From Woeseiaceae bacterium (lineage in GTDB: Bacteria > Pseudomonadota > Gammaproteobacteria > Steroidobacterales > Woeseiaceae): a stretch of DNA of 64,000 nucleotides. The translations under genes and the position numbers were made by a program. Under the pieces are notes generated by a model, which was not told the DNA's origin, searched no databases, and saw only the letters and a list, made by a program, of their open reading frames with translations. The stretch is from positions 1 to 64,000 of the forward strand of contig JABDQH010000075.1 in NCBI GenBank assembly GCA_013042375.1, read 5' to 3'. Positions 51,323 through 61,317 of the stretch are shown piece by piece; within the stretch, counting starts at the first letter, position 1; every line of letters begins with the position of its first letter.

Positions 51323-52858
51323 ATGCGCAAGGCAATACTTGTCCTGTTGCTCAGTTTAGGCCTGACGGCCGGCTGCTCGGTCAATCCCGTTACGGGCGAA
51401 CGCCAGCTCGTACTCATGAGCACGGCCCAGGAGATCGAGCTGGGTCGCCAGAACTATGCGCCCATGCAGCAGTCACAGGGCGGCCAGTACGACGTCGACC
51501 CGCAGCTCACCGCCTACGTGCGCGGCGTCGGCAACAAGGTCGCCGCGCAGAGCGGCGTCGATCTTCCCTACGAGTTCGTCGTCCTCAACAACTCGGTCCC
51601 CAACGCCTGGGCGCTGCCGGGCGGCAAGATCGCGATCAACCGCGGCCTGTTGACCGAGCTCGAGTCCGAGTCCGAGCTCGCGGCCGTGCTCGGGCACGAG
51701 GCCGTGCACTCAGCGGCCCGGCATTCGGCGCAGCAGCAAACGCGCGCGATGATCCTGCAGGCCGGCATGATCGGCACGGCGATCGCGGTGCGCGACAACG
51801 AATACGGCAACCTGATCGTCGGCGGCGCCAACCTGCTGGCGCAGGCCGGACTCGCCCGCTACGGCCGCAAGGCCGAGCTCGAGTCCGATGCTTACGGCAT
51901 GAACTTCATGTCGAAGGCCGGCTACGACCCGCAGGGCGCGGTGGACCTGCAGCAGACCTTCGTCAGGCTCAGCGAAGGGCGCCAGACAGACTGGCTCAGC
52001 GGGCTGTTTGCGAGCCACCCGCCGTCGACGGAACGTGTCGCGGCCAACAGGGCCAGGGCGGCGAACCTGCCGGCGGGCGGCATGGAGGGAAAGCGCGAGT
52101 ATGCGGCGGCCATGGCGCGCACGATGCAGCTGAAGCCCGCCTACGACGAATACGATGAGGGCAGGAAGGCGCTCGCCGACAAGAACCTCGACCAGGCACT
52201 GGTGCACGCCAACAAGGCGCTGAGCCTGTTCTCCGGCGAGGCCCATTTCCACGCGCTGCGTGGCGATATCCGCTTCGCACAGGACAACCACGACTGGGCC
52301 GTGACCAATTACACCCGCGCCATCGAGCGTCGCGACGAGTTCTTCTACTACCACCTGCAGCGCGGGCTGGCACGCAAGGAAATCGGGCAGCAGTCGACGG
52401 CCGTGACCGATCTCGAACGCAGCCTGCAGCTGTTGCCGACCGCGCCGGCACACTATGCGCTCGGCGATATCGCCAAACAGCGCGGCGACAGGAACGCGGC
52501 AATCCAGCACTACAAGGTCGTCGCCCAGGGCGGCGGCGACTACGGCAAAGCGGCGATGGGCGAGCTCGCCAGGCTGGAGCTGCCCTCGAACCCGTCCGCG
52601 TACATCCCGACCGCGTGCTCGGCCGACGGCAGCGGCAACCTCGTGGTCGCGATTCGCAACGACACGAGCGTGCAGGTCACGGGGATCCAGGTTGGCGTCG
52701 TCTATGCGGACAGCTCCGGCCGTCAGCAGCAGCGCAACTTTGCCATCCGGGGCCAGGTGCCGCCGGGCCAGATCGCCAGCGTCAATACGGGCATGGGGCC
52801 GTATACGGCCGGCACGAGCTGCCCGGCACAGGTGGTCGCCGCCGAGGTCGCCGAGTAA
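51323..52858 (+). CDS. M48-family metallopeptidase lipoprotein with TPR region (BepA-like)
   Basis: A 511-residue lipoprotein: signal and lipobox LGLTAGC (Cys18). The peptidase domain carries VPNAWALPGGKIAINRGLL and the zinc motif GHEAVHSAARHS (HExxH at 125-129), with the third ligand in ELESDAYGMNFMSKAGYDP. From about residue 270 helical TPR units follow (LADKNLDQALVHANKALSLFSG, DHDWAVTNYTRAIERR), then a beta-rich end. BepA relatives check outer-membrane protein assembly. AGGAGAG precedes ATG 51323. A longer open frame upstream is discarded because the signal peptide starts here. Confidence 0.9.
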   Translation: MRKAILVLLLSLGLTAGCSVNPVTGERQLVLMSTAQEIELGRQNYAPMQQSQGGQYDVDPQLTAYVRGVGNKVAAQSGVDLPYEFVVLNNSVPNAWALPGGKIAINRGLLTELESESELAAVLGHEAVHSAARHSAQQQTRAMILQAGMIGTAIAVRDNEYGNLIVGGANLLAQAGLARYGRKAELESDAYGMNFMSKAGYDPQGAVDLQQTFVRLSEGRQTDWLSGLFASHPPSTERVAANRARAANLPAGGMEGKREYAAAMARTMQLKPAYDEYDEGRKALADKNLDQALVHANKALSLFSGEAHFHALRGDIRFAQDNHDWAVTNYTRAIERRDEFFYYHLQRGLARKEIGQQSTAVTDLERSLQLLPTAPAHYALGDIAKQRGDRNAAIQHYKVVAQGGGDYGKAAMGELARLELPSNPSAYIPTACSADGSGNLVVAIRNDTSVQVTGIQVGVVYADSSGRQQQRNFAIRGQVPPGQIASVNTGMGPYTAGTSCPAQVVAAEVAE

Positions 52859-52865
52859 TGCACCC

Positions 52866-53594
52866 TTGAACCGCCTGCGCTACACGATTCCGAACAGCTT
52901 CACGGCGCTGAGCCTGGTGCTCGGCGTGACCTCGATCGTGACCACGCAGGTCGGTGAACTCGAGCTTGCCGCCTGGATCATCGTCTGGTGCGCGCTTATC
53001 GATATGCTCGACGGCGTATCCGCACGCCTCCTGAAGGCAACGTCCGATTTCGGCGCTGAGTTCGATTCGATGGCGGACCTCGTCTCTTTCGGCGTGGCCC
53101 CGGCCATGCTCGTGCTCAATGCCGGGATCCAGATCGGCGGTGCCACGCCCGGTGTCGACCAGTTCTGGGTGCTCGTGGTCGCGGTTGCCGTGTTCGCGCT
53201 GGCCGGTGCGATGCGCCTGGCGCGATTCAACCTGTTGTCGGACCAGCCGAGCACGGGCTGGTTCGCGGGAATACCGATCACGGCCGCCGGCGGCGGCATG
53301 GTTCCCGCCGTCGTGCTCGTGCTGATTCACAACCCCGATCTTGCCGCCTCCTTGCCGCTGCGCCTGTACCTGCCCGTGCTGATGTTCGTGCTGGCGCTTC
53401 TCATGATCTCGCGCCTGCGCTTTCCGAAAGCCGCCGTGCGCGACAGGCTGTCCGTCAACCTGTTGCAGGGCGCGATCCTTGCCAGCCTCGCGTTTTGCGG
53501 GATCACGCGTTCCTATCCCGAGTTTCTGCTCGGGATGGGGATCTTTATCCTGATCGCCGGCGTCATCGCCGGCCGCGTCACGCGCCCGGCCTGA
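52866..53594 (+). CDS. pssA: CDP-diacylglycerol-serine O-phosphatidyltransferase
   Basis: A 242-residue membrane enzyme. The CDP-alcohol phosphotransferase motif is complete: DMLDGVSARLLKATSDFGAE followed by FDSMAD (DGxxARx8GxxxDxxxD). PNSFTALSLVLGV at the N-terminus and FGVAPAMLVL after the motif are typical of PssA. It makes phosphatidylserine, the precursor of phosphatidylethanolamine. The start is TTG 52866 (LNRLRYTIPN); an ATG at 52859 runs into a stop at once. It follows the peptidase stop by seven bases. Confidence 0.9.
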   Translation: MNRLRYTIPNSFTALSLVLGVTSIVTTQVGELELAAWIIVWCALIDMLDGVSARLLKATSDFGAEFDSMADLVSFGVAPAMLVLNAGIQIGGATPGVDQFWVLVVAVAVFALAGAMRLARFNLLSDQPSTGWFAGIPITAAGGGMVPAVVLVLIHNPDLAASLPLRLYLPVLMFVLALLMISRLRFPKAAVRDRLSVNLLQGAILASLAFCGITRSYPEFLLGMGIFILIAGVIAGRVTRPA

Positions 53595-53634
53595 ATGACG
53601 GCGGCTGACGACCCACCAGACCCCGGGGGAAGAT

Positions 53635-56055
53635 ATGCCTGAATTCAAGTGGCTGCTCGTCGCAGTTTGCCTCGCGCTCGTGGCGGGCGGCAGCCATGCC
53701 GCCGACGACAAGCTCGCCCTGGATCAGTACCAGTCGTTCGAAGGGTTCGTCGACATGTGGTGGGACGAGCGCGGCGGTCGCATGCTGCTGCGTATCGAGG
53801 AGTTCGATGTACCGCTGCTGTACCAGGTTTCGCTGCCACGCGGGGTCGGCTCGAACGACATCGGCCTGGACCGCGGCCAGCTCGGCGAAACCCGCATCGT
53901 TCGCTTCCTGCGGAGCGGCCCGAAGGTCCTGCTGGTCGAGGACAATCTTGCTTACCGGGCCTACAGCGAGGATGCGCGGGAGCGCCAGGCCGTGGCCGAG
54001 TCGTTCGCGCGCTCGGTCATCTGGGGTTTCACGGACATCGATCCCGACGACGACGCGACGATCGTCGATGCGACGCCGTTCTTCGTTCGCGACGCCCACG
54101 GGGTTGCCGCACGCCTGGCCGCCATGGGCGAGGGGAAGTTCCAGGTCGACGCGGCGCGTTCGGCGATTTACCTGCCACGCACGCGGGCGTTTCCCGACAA
54201 TTCCGAGGTCGAGGCCATGGTCACGCTCGCGGGCGACCCGACGGGCAAGCACCTGCCGACGGTCACGCCCGACCGCAATGCGCTGACCGTGCACGTGCAT
54301 CATTCGTTCGTGCGCCTGCCCGACGACGATTACGACCCCTTGCCCTACGATCCGCGCAGCGGCGTCATCGGTCTCGGCTATAGCGCGCGCGGTTATCTCG
54401 ACTACGCGACGCCGATCGGCGAGCCGCTCGCCCGCAACGTCGGCCGGCGCCACCGTCTCGAGAAGGTCGATCCGGCGGCGGCAGTCAGCGAAGCCGTCGA
54501 GCCGATCGTCTACTACCTGGACCCCGGCGCGCCCGAGCCCGTGCGCTCGGCGCTGCTCGAGGGCGCACGCTGGTGGGCCGAGGCCTTCGAGGCCGCCGGC
54601 TACAAAGACGCATATCGCGTGGAAATACTGCCTGACGGGGCCGACCCGATGGATGTCCGCTACAACGTCATCCAGTGGGTGCATCGCTCGACGCGCGGCT
54701 GGTCCTACGGCGCATCGGTCCTGGACCCGCGCACGGGCGAAATACTCAAGGGGCATGTCTCGCTCGGCTCGCTGCGCGTGCGCCAGGACTACCTGATCGC
54801 GGAAGGGCTGCTCGCGCCGTACGAGGACGAGAGCGTGCCACCCGAGATGCTCGAGATGTCGCTCGCACGCATCCGGCAGCTGTCGGCGCACGAGGTCGGG
54901 CACACGCTCGGTTTCGAGCACAATTTCGCCGCCAGCACGCAGGACCGGGCATCGGTCATGGACTACCCGTTTCCGCTGATTCGCATCGATAACGATGGCG
55001 AGCTCGACCTCTCGGATGCGTACGACGTCGGCATCGGGGAGTGGGACAAGCGCACGGTGTTGTATGCCTACCAGGACTTCCCCGACGTCGTCGACGCCGA
55101 TGCCGCGCGTCGCGAGATCATCGACGAGACGATTGCGCTAGGGTTTCGCTACGTCGTCGATCGCGATGCGCGATCGCCGGCAACGTCGCACCCTCACGGC
55201 AACCTGTGGGACAACGGCGACGACGCGATTGCCGAGTTCGAGCACCTGCTGCGCGTGCGCGAGATCGCGCTGCGACGCTTTTCCGAGCGCAACATCAGGA
55301 TCGGTCGGCCGCTCGCCGGTATCGAGGAGGCGCTCGTTCCCGTGTACCTGCTGCATCGCTTCCAGCTGCAGGCCGTCGGCAAGCTGATCGGCGGGGGCTA
55401 CTTCAACTACCGCCTGCGCGGCGACGGGCAGGCGGATGCGCGGCCGGTGCCCGTCGCACGACAACAGCGCGCCATCGACGCCCTGCTCGCGACGCTCGAT
55501 CCCGAGGTGTTGCGCCTGCCTGTCGCTCTCGACGATGCCATACCACCGCGCGTTCCCAACAACCCGAGGACGCGGGAGACCTTCGCCGGGGCGACCGGCA
55601 TGAATTTCGACGCACTGGCGCCCGCGAAGGCGTCGGTGGCGCTGACGCTGCAGGTCCTGCTCGACCCGAGCCGGGCCGCGCGCCTCGAGCGTGCGGGTGC
55701 GCCCGGATTCGCCGCGGTGACCCGCGGCCTGCTCGAGGCATCGTGGTACGCGAACAAGCACGATGGTCCCGACGGGGCGCTGCTGCGACAGACCAACACG
55801 CAGGTCCTCTACGGACTCCTGGGCCTGGCCTTCGACGGCGAAGCCGATGCCGACGTCCGCGCGCTGGCGCTGGCCGCGGTCAAGGACCTCGATCGGCGCC
55901 TGACGCGGCGGACCTCGCGCGATGCGACGACGCGGGCGCATTACGCGTTTGCGAAACACGAGATTGCACGGCTGCTCGCAGACCCGGCGGCACTCGCCAA
56001 GCTGGCCCCTGCAATGGTGCCGCCCGGCTCACCGATCGGCACGACGCCCGAGTAG
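53635..56055 (+). CDS. Zinc-dependent metalloprotease (DUF5117/DUF4953 type)
   Basis: An 806-residue secreted protein: signal peptide residues 1-22, then a DUF5117-like beta domain (YQSFEGFVDMWWDERGGRMLL, LLYQVSLPRGVGSNDIGLDRG). The metzincin-like catalytic domain carries HEVGHTLGFEHNF (His419, Glu420, His423, His429) and the downstream SVMDYP turn. The C-terminal ~300 residues are helical (DUF4953-like). It degrades proteins or peptides outside the cytoplasm. GGGGAAG precedes ATG 53635. The symporter gene follows after 10 bp, so peptide breakdown and uptake may be linked. Confidence 0.9.
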   Translation: MPEFKWLLVAVCLALVAGGSHAADDKLALDQYQSFEGFVDMWWDERGGRMLLRIEEFDVPLLYQVSLPRGVGSNDIGLDRGQLGETRIVRFLRSGPKVLLVEDNLAYRAYSEDARERQAVAESFARSVIWGFTDIDPDDDATIVDATPFFVRDAHGVAARLAAMGEGKFQVDAARSAIYLPRTRAFPDNSEVEAMVTLAGDPTGKHLPTVTPDRNALTVHVHHSFVRLPDDDYDPLPYDPRSGVIGLGYSARGYLDYATPIGEPLARNVGRRHRLEKVDPAAAVSEAVEPIVYYLDPGAPEPVRSALLEGARWWAEAFEAAGYKDAYRVEILPDGADPMDVRYNVIQWVHRSTRGWSYGASVLDPRTGEILKGHVSLGSLRVRQDYLIAEGLLAPYEDESVPPEMLEMSLARIRQLSAHEVGHTLGFEHNFAASTQDRASVMDYPFPLIRIDNDGELDLSDAYDVGIGEWDKRTVLYAYQDFPDVVDADAARREIIDETIALGFRYVVDRDARSPATSHPHGNLWDNGDDAIAEFEHLLRVREIALRRFSERNIRIGRPLAGIEEALVPVYLLHRFQLQAVGKLIGGGYFNYRLRGDGQADARPVPVARQQRAIDALLATLDPEVLRLPVALDDAIPPRVPNNPRTRETFAGATGMNFDALAPAKASVALTLQVLLDPSRAARLERAGAPGFAAVTRGLLEASWYANKHDGPDGALLRQTNTQVLYGLLGLAFDGEADADVRALALAAVKDLDRRLTRRTSRDATTRAHYAFAKHEIARLLADPAALAKLAPAMVPPGSPIGTTPE

Positions 56056-56065
56056 GCCGTACGCG

Positions 56066-57496
56066 ATGAACACGACCATAACCGTTCTCGTCGTCTACCT
56101 CGGCATCCTCGTCGCGCTCGCCGTATGGAGCCGGCGCGAGACCCACACGCTGTCGGGTTTCTACCTCGCCGGCAAGAAGCTGCCGTTCTGGGTCGTCGCC
56201 TTCAGCACCAACGCCACGGGCGAGTCGGGCTGGCTGCTGCTCGGCCTGTCGGGCATGGGTTATCTCGTCGGGATGCAGGCCTACTGGGTGGTCGTCGGCG
56301 AGATCCTCGGCATCGGCGCGTCGTGGTGGCTCATGTCGCGGCGTCTCAAGGCGCTCGGTGACGAGACCGACTCGATCACGGTACCCGACGTGCTCGCGGC
56401 CAAATTCCAGGACCGCTGGAACCTGATCCGCGCCGTCGCCGTGCTGATCATCGTCGTCATGGTGACGACTTACGTGACCGCCCAGATGGTCGCCACGGGC
56501 AAGGCCTTCTCCGAGTTCCTGGGCATGGAGTACCGCACGGGCGTCATCGTCGGCTCGGTCATCATCATTGCGTACACTTTTGTCGGTGGTTACAAGGCCG
56601 TGTCCTACACCGACGTCGTGCAGGGCGTGCTCATGCTGCTCGGCCTGATAGCCGTGCCGGCGGCGGCAATCATCGCCTCGGGCGGCTGGGAAGGCGTGCA
56701 GGAGTCGCTCATGCAGCAGGACCCGGCGCTCCTCGACATGTTCGGTTTCGCGGCGACCCCGGTGTGGATCGGGATCGCGAGCTTCGTCGCGATCGGCCTG
56801 CCGTTCCTCGGTGTGCCGCAGCTCCTGATTCGCTATATGTCGGCGCGCGACGACGGCGAGATTCGCAAGGCGCGCATCATGTCGCTGATCGTGCTGTTCG
56901 TGTTCACGTTCGGCGCAGTCACCGCCGGTGTCGCGGGCCGTGCGCTGTACCCGGGCCTCGAGGACCCGGAGAGCATCTTCCCGGTCATTTCCAACAACCT
57001 GTTCCCCCCGGTGATCGCGGGCATGCTGCTCGTCGTCGTTCTGTCGGCGATCATGTCGACGGTCGACTCGCTTCTCCTGCTGGCCTCGTCGTCGGTCGTG
57101 CGCGACACCTACCAGAAAATCATGAAGAGTGACGAGAGTGACGAGACGCTCTCGAACTACGGCAAGATCGTGACGATCGTCATCGGCGCGATCGCCGTGG
57201 TCCTCGGCGTGCAGGAACCGCGTGTCATCTTTCATTTCGTGCTCGCGTCGTGGTCGGGTCTCGGCTCGGCGTTCGGGCCGGCGATGCTTGGCGTGCTCTA
57301 CTACAAGCGCATCACCTGGGAAGGCGTTCTGTCGGGCATGCTCGGCGGCTTCATCGCGAGTGTCGTCTGGCTCAGCTTCTTCAAGGCCGACTACCACGGT
57401 CTCTACGAAGCGATCCCGGGCTTCATCGCAGGATTGCTGCTGACCTTCGGCGTCAGCCGCCTGACGAGCCACGAAAAAAATTCCGCGAATTTGTAA
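56066..57496 (+). CDS. Sodium:solute symporter (PutP-like)
   Basis: A 476-residue SSS transporter with about 12-13 helices. FYLAGKKLPFWVVAFSTNATGESGWLLLGL, VVMVTTYVTAQMVATGKAF, AYTFVGGYKAVSYTDVVQG and LSAIMSTVDSLLLLASSSVVRD are the PutP-branch signatures, so proline or another amino acid with sodium is likely. ATG 56066 is 10 bp after the metalloprotease stop, suggesting one transcript with the protease. Confidence 0.9.
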   Translation: MNTTITVLVVYLGILVALAVWSRRETHTLSGFYLAGKKLPFWVVAFSTNATGESGWLLLGLSGMGYLVGMQAYWVVVGEILGIGASWWLMSRRLKALGDETDSITVPDVLAAKFQDRWNLIRAVAVLIIVVMVTTYVTAQMVATGKAFSEFLGMEYRTGVIVGSVIIIAYTFVGGYKAVSYTDVVQGVLMLLGLIAVPAAAIIASGGWEGVQESLMQQDPALLDMFGFAATPVWIGIASFVAIGLPFLGVPQLLIRYMSARDDGEIRKARIMSLIVLFVFTFGAVTAGVAGRALYPGLEDPESIFPVISNNLFPPVIAGMLLVVVLSAIMSTVDSLLLLASSSVVRDTYQKIMKSDESDETLSNYGKIVTIVIGAIAVVLGVQEPRVIFHFVLASWSGLGSAFGPAMLGVLYYKRITWEGVLSGMLGGFIASVVWLSFFKADYHGLYEAIPGFIAGLLLTFGVSRLTSHEKNSANL

Positions 57497-57554
57497 CCGA
57501 ATCGGCGGCAGGGCCCTACAAGCGGGTATTACTTCAGTGAAGAGGGTTTGTCCC

Positions 57555-58472
57555 ATGCGTTCATTCAAGATGCTTGCCGCCGTGCTACTGCTTGCCGTGC
57601 CGGCCCTGTCACAGGCCGAGATCGGCTCCGTCCCGGGCGATTCGGCCTGGTATTTCCATGCCGACTTTGACGCCATGCGCAAAGGCAAGGCCAGCCGCGG
57701 CCTGTACGAGTGGCTCGATGCCGAGGTGTTCGCCGAAATTCGCAAGGAAATCGGTATCGACTTCAACAAGGAAGCCCGCTACGTCACGGCATTCTCGGCC
57801 CGCAACGACGGTCCGATCATCGTCTTCGACGGCAACATCGAACAGGAAACCAAGGACAAGCTCATGGCGATGGGCGCCGCGGCCTCCGGCGGTAACCTCG
57901 AGCCGCTCAAGGCCCATGGCAAGGAGTTCTTTCATTTCGAAGGTGACGGCGACGCCGGCGGGGATGTCGACATCGATATCGAGTCGCTCGAGGAAGAGGC
58001 GTACATAAGTTTCGCGCTCAAAGACAAGATCGTCATTACGCACCGCAAGGAGCAGATGGAGGCCCTGCTTGCGAACAACGGCCGCATCCCGACGGCGCGC
58101 AAGGATCGCAATACGCTGTTCGTGCTGCAGGCCGATCGCGCGCTGATGCAGGCTGGCGTTAACACGAACGCGTTCGAAGGCGACGAGTGGGATTCGAACA
58201 TCGTGCGCAACACCAAGCAGGTTGCCGTACTGCTGGCCGATCTTGGCGACAAGCTCGGCCTCGAGGCGCGCCTGATCACGACCGAACCCGAGATGGCCAA
58301 CTCGCTCGCGAGCATCGTGCGCGGCCTGGTCAGCCTGTCGATGTTCAGCGACGACATGGACCCCGACATGGCCGAGGTACTGCAGGGCACGACCGTGGAC
58401 GTCGACGATGCGACGCTCAGGGTCGGGCTCGAGCTCGATCCCGAATCGGTCGTCTCGGCACTTGAAGACTGA
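57555..58472 (+). CDS. Secreted protein of unknown function upstream of an ECF sigma factor
   Basis: A 305-residue protein: signal peptide MRSFKMLAAVLLLAVPALSQA, mature part rich in acidic residues with no Cys. It contains SVPGDSAWYFHADFDAMRKGKASRGLYEWLD, AYISFALKDKIVITHRKEQMEALLA and two similar alpha/beta halves. GAGGG lies eight bases before ATG 57555; a GTG at 57537 is less likely. Its end overlaps the TTG of the ECF sigma gene, so the three genes form one operon. Unknown function. Confidence 0.75.
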   Translation: MRSFKMLAAVLLLAVPALSQAEIGSVPGDSAWYFHADFDAMRKGKASRGLYEWLDAEVFAEIRKEIGIDFNKEARYVTAFSARNDGPIIVFDGNIEQETKDKLMAMGAAASGGNLEPLKAHGKEFFHFEGDGDAGGDVDIDIESLEEEAYISFALKDKIVITHRKEQMEALLANNGRIPTARKDRNTLFVLQADRALMQAGVNTNAFEGDEWDSNIVRNTKQVAVLLADLGDKLGLEARLITTEPEMANSLASIVRGLVSLSMFSDDMDPDMAEVLQGTTVDVDDATLRVGLELDPESVVSALED

Positions 58473-59004
58473 GGCGCAACTCGTTGCCGCTGCCAGGGAT
58501 GGGTCCGTGGACGCGTTCACGGACCTCGCCCGGCATCACCGGGAACGCCTGCTGCGTTTCCTTTTGACGCGTTGCGCGAGCTTTGCCGACGCAGAGGACG
58601 TTCTGCAGGACACGCTTATTGCCGCCTACCGCTACATCCATTCCTACGACCCGCGCTGGCGCTTCAGCACGTGGCTGTACCGCATCGCGATTCGCAACGC
58701 GGCGAAACTGCGCGGGCCCGATCACGTCCAGATCGGCGACCTGCGTGACGAGGACAACGACCCGTTGCAGAAGTGCATCGCCTGGTCCGAATCCGAGAAT
58801 CTCTGGGTCAACGCGCGGCGCCTGCTCAACGACGAGGTGTTTGCGGCAATGTGGCTGCGCTATGCCGAGGACATGTCGGTGAAGGATATTTCGCAGGCGC
58901 TGGATCGCAGCGTTTCCTGGACCAAAGTCAACCTGATGAGAGGGCGGCGCGTACTCGATGCCGAGCTGAACGATGCCGCCACGAAAAGTGAAGCCTATGG
59001 ATAA
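58462..59004 (+). CDS. ECF-type sigma-70 factor
   Basis: A 180-residue sigma factor. Region 2 reads DLARHHRERLLRFLLTRCASFADAEDVLQDTLIAAYRYIHSYDPRWRFSTWLYRIAIRNA in pieces, and region 4 reads VFAAMWLRYAEDMSVKDISQALDRSVSWTKVNLMRGRRVL. The start is probably TTG 58462 (LKTEAQLVAAARDG), overlapping the previous gene; the longer reading is antisense-like in composition. The downstream overlapping gene is a plausible anti-sigma factor. Confidence 0.85.
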   Translation: MKTEAQLVAAARDGSVDAFTDLARHHRERLLRFLLTRCASFADAEDVLQDTLIAAYRYIHSYDPRWRFSTWLYRIAIRNAAKLRGPDHVQIGDLRDEDNDPLQKCIAWSESENLWVNARRLLNDEVFAAMWLRYAEDMSVKDISQALDRSVSWTKVNLMRGRRVLDAELNDAATKSEAYG

Positions 59005-59389
59005 ACTCAGCAAAAGGCTGCGCGATGACGCAGCGTGTATCGACGTCGCCATATCGGAGGAACTCGATCATCGCATCGAGGCGTCGCTGCGTGCGGCGAC
59101 GCCGGAGACCGACCCGGGGCGCGCGCGCGCCGCGAGGCCGGCGTTGTTCTGGTGGGCCAGCACGATTACCGGGGTTGCGGCGGCCGCGGCCGTTATCGCC
59201 CTGCTCAACTGGCAGGTGCCCGACGAGCCCGTGAGGCCGCCGCCGGTGCCGATCGCCGAGCTGGCGCCGTTGCCGGACCTCAATGTCGAGGCGGCCATGC
59301 TGACGGCGCCGCTGCAGCAGGAGCTCGAGGACCTGCAGTCCGACTTCAAGAAAGCCGAGGAGAAGGTCAGGCGGGATATCGGGCTGTAG
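58997..59389 (+). CDS. Putative anti-sigma factor, single-pass membrane protein
   Basis: A 130-residue protein starting MDKLSKRLRDDAACIDVAISEELDHRIEASLRAA, a cytoplasmic part, then one membrane helix (FWWASTITGVAAAAAVIALLNW) and a periplasmic tail with a coiled-coil-like end (LQQELEDLQSDFKKAEEKVRRD). It overlaps the ECF gene by 8 bp. Position and topology fit an anti-sigma factor, but no zinc-binding anti-sigma motif is present. Confidence 0.65.
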   Translation: MDKLSKRLRDDAACIDVAISEELDHRIEASLRAATPETDPGRARAARPALFWWASTITGVAAAAAVIALLNWQVPDEPVRPPPVPIAELAPLPDLNVEAAMLTAPLQQELEDLQSDFKKAEEKVRRDIGL

Positions 59390-59479
59390 GCCGGGGTAAG
59401 TCGCGGACATCGTCGAAAAATCCTATGATCGAGTCGATTGTCGCGAGGACTGTTCCTTGCGCCTGATGCGGAGACCGAC

Positions 59480-60094
59480 ATGCGTGCCGTCCTGTTCGAC
59501 ATCGACGGAACCCTGCTGCACTCGGCGGCCATCGACGATGCACTGTACCGCGAGGCCGTGCGGGTCGTGCTTGGCGACGTGCAGCTGCGCCCGAGCCTGC
59601 ACGAGTACGAATTCGTTACCGACACGGGCGTCTTGCGGCAGATCCTGCGCGACAACGATATAGACGAGAACGAGCGCACCCTGGAGGGGATTCGCACGGT
59701 TTTCGTCGACCTGCTCGAGGCACACGTTCACGAACACGGCCCGTTCCGCGAGATTCCGGGCGCCCGCCAGATGCTGCGCGCGTTGCAGGCATCGCCCGCG
59801 TGCGCCGTCGCGATGGCGACGGGCGGGTGGCGCCAGAGCGCCGTGTTGAAGCTCGCCTCCGCCCGCATGCACTACGAGGACATACCGCTGGCGACCTCGA
59901 ATGATCATCACGAGCGCACGACGATCATGGAGATCGCGCTCGAGCGTCTCGGCGGCAGCTTCGAGTCGGTCACGTATTTCGGCGACGGGCCGTGGGACCG
60001 CGAGGCCTGCGCGCGGCTCGGCTGGGAGTTCGTCGCCGTCGGCCCCGAGCTGGGCGGTCTCGAGCACTTCCACGGAGTCGATCCTTGCAGTTGA
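59480..60094 (+). CDS. HAD-superfamily hydrolase (phosphoglycolate phosphatase-like)
   Basis: A 204-residue protein: motif [13 protein letters not shown], motif [13 protein letters not shown], Lys in the ~130 region and motif [13 protein letters not shown]. The cap is of the C1 helical type. It dephosphorylates a small phosphate ester, the substrate unknown. Its context before a nucleoside transporter and DeoB would suit a sugar- or nucleotide-phosphate. The stop lies inside the start of the transporter gene. Confidence 0.88.
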   Translation: MRAVLFDIDGTLLHSAAIDDALYREAVRVVLGDVQLRPSLHEYEFVTDTGVLRQILRDNDIDENERTLEGIRTVFVDLLEAHVHEHGPFREIPGARQMLRALQASPACAVAMATGGWRQSAVLKLASARMHYEDIPLATSNDHHERTTIMEIALERLGGSFESVTYFGDGPWDREACARLGWEFVAVGPELGGLEHFHGVDPCS

Positions 60095-61308
60095 TCATGA
60101 GTCTCGTGGGGATCGCGACGATATTCGCGATCGCGTTTCTCATGTCGACGAATCGTGCCGCGATCAGGCAGCGGACAATTCTCATCGCTTTCGGCATCCA
60201 GGCGGCGGTCGGGGCCCTGGTGCTGTACGTGCCGGCCGGCGGCCGGGTTCTCGACAGGGTCGTGCGCGGCGTGCAGTTCGTTATCGACCAGGGCAAGCAC
60301 GGCATCGAGTTCGTGTTCGGCACGCAGATCGAGTCGTCACTCGGGTTCACGGTCGCATTCGGCGTGCTGCCCGTCATCGTGTTCTTCGCGGCGCTGATGT
60401 CGGTCCTCTACTACCTCAACATCATGCAGCGCGTCGTCGGCACGTTCGGCGGCTGGCTGCACAGGCTGCTGGGCACGAGTCACGCGGAGTCGGTATCGGC
60501 CGTCTCGAACATCTTCGTCGGGCACACGGACGCGCCGCTCGTGGTGCGTCCTTACCTCAAGGGCATGACCGAGTCGGAGCTGTTCGCCGTGATGACGGGC
60601 GGCTGCGCGACGATCGCGGGCGCAGTCATGATGGGTTATGCGCAGATGGGGGTGGAGCTCAAGTACCTGATCACGGCGAGCTTCATGGCGGCGCCGGGCG
60701 GACTGATGATGGCCAAGATTCTCGTGCCCGAGACCGTGTCGCACGATGCGAGGCCAGAGCCCGACGAGGTCGCCGACGAGGAGCAGCCCGTCAACATCTT
60801 CGAGGCCATCGGTAACGGCGCCATGACGGGTATGCAGGTCGCGCTGGCCGTCGGCGCGATGCTGGTCGCCTTCGTCGGCCTCATCTACCTGCTCAATGGC
60901 CTGCTCGAGTTGCTCGGCGGCTACATCGGTATCGAGGAACTGACGATCCAGTGGCTGCTCGGCAAGCTGTTTGCGCCGATCGCGTTCCTGCTCGGCGTGC
61001 CCTGGGGCGAGGCGGCGCAGGCGGGCAGCCTGATCGGGCAGAAACTCGTCATCAACGAGTTCTATGCCTACGTCAGTTTCGTGGGCGTGCGCGAGTCGCT
61101 GTCCCCGTACACGCAGCTCGTCGTCACGTTCGCGCTGTGCGGCTTCGCCAACCTGTCCTCGATCGCCATCCTGCTCGGCGGGCTGGGCGCGATCGCGCCG
61201 ACACGCCGGCACGACATCGCGAGGCTTGGCCTGCGGGCCGTCATCGGGGGTACACTGGTTAACCTTTTGAACGCATCGCTGGCGGGCTTCTTCTTCGCCC
61301 TGCAGTGA
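60085..61308 (+). CDS. Concentrative nucleoside transporter (NupC/CNT family)
   Basis: A 407-residue transporter. [27 protein letters not shown] and [20 protein letters not shown] with [21 protein letters not shown] are the CNT core motifs. [13 protein letters not shown] and [21 protein letters not shown] follow. It imports nucleosides with protons or sodium. I chose TTG 60085, as GGAG lies eight bases upstream and it restores the family N-terminus ([14 protein letters not shown]); ATG 60097 is the conservative alternative. It feeds the phosphopentomutase pathway encoded next. Confidence 0.9.
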   Translation: MQLIMSLVGIATIFAIAFLMSTNRAAIRQRTILIAFGIQAAVGALVLYVPAGGRVLDRVVRGVQFVIDQGKHGIEFVFGTQIESSLGFTVAFGVLPVIVFFAALMSVLYYLNIMQRVVGTFGGWLHRLLGTSHAESVSAVSNIFVGHTDAPLVVRPYLKGMTESELFAVMTGGCATIAGAVMMGYAQMGVELKYLITASFMAAPGGLMMAKILVPETVSHDARPEPDEVADEEQPVNIFEAIGNGAMTGMQVALAVGAMLVAFVGLIYLLNGLLELLGGYIGIEELTIQWLLGKLFAPIAFLLGVPWGEAAQAGSLIGQKLVINEFYAYVSFVGVRESLSPYTQLVVTFALCGFANLSSIAILLGGLGAIAPTRRHDIARLGLRAVIGGTLVNLLNASLAGFFFALQ

Positions 61309-61317
61309 CGGAGAACC

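Noticed and set aside
55880-57769. 629-codon open frame on the minus strand
   Set aside because: Antisense to the PutP-like symporter, with a His/Arg/Asp-rich low-complexity composition typical of shadows.
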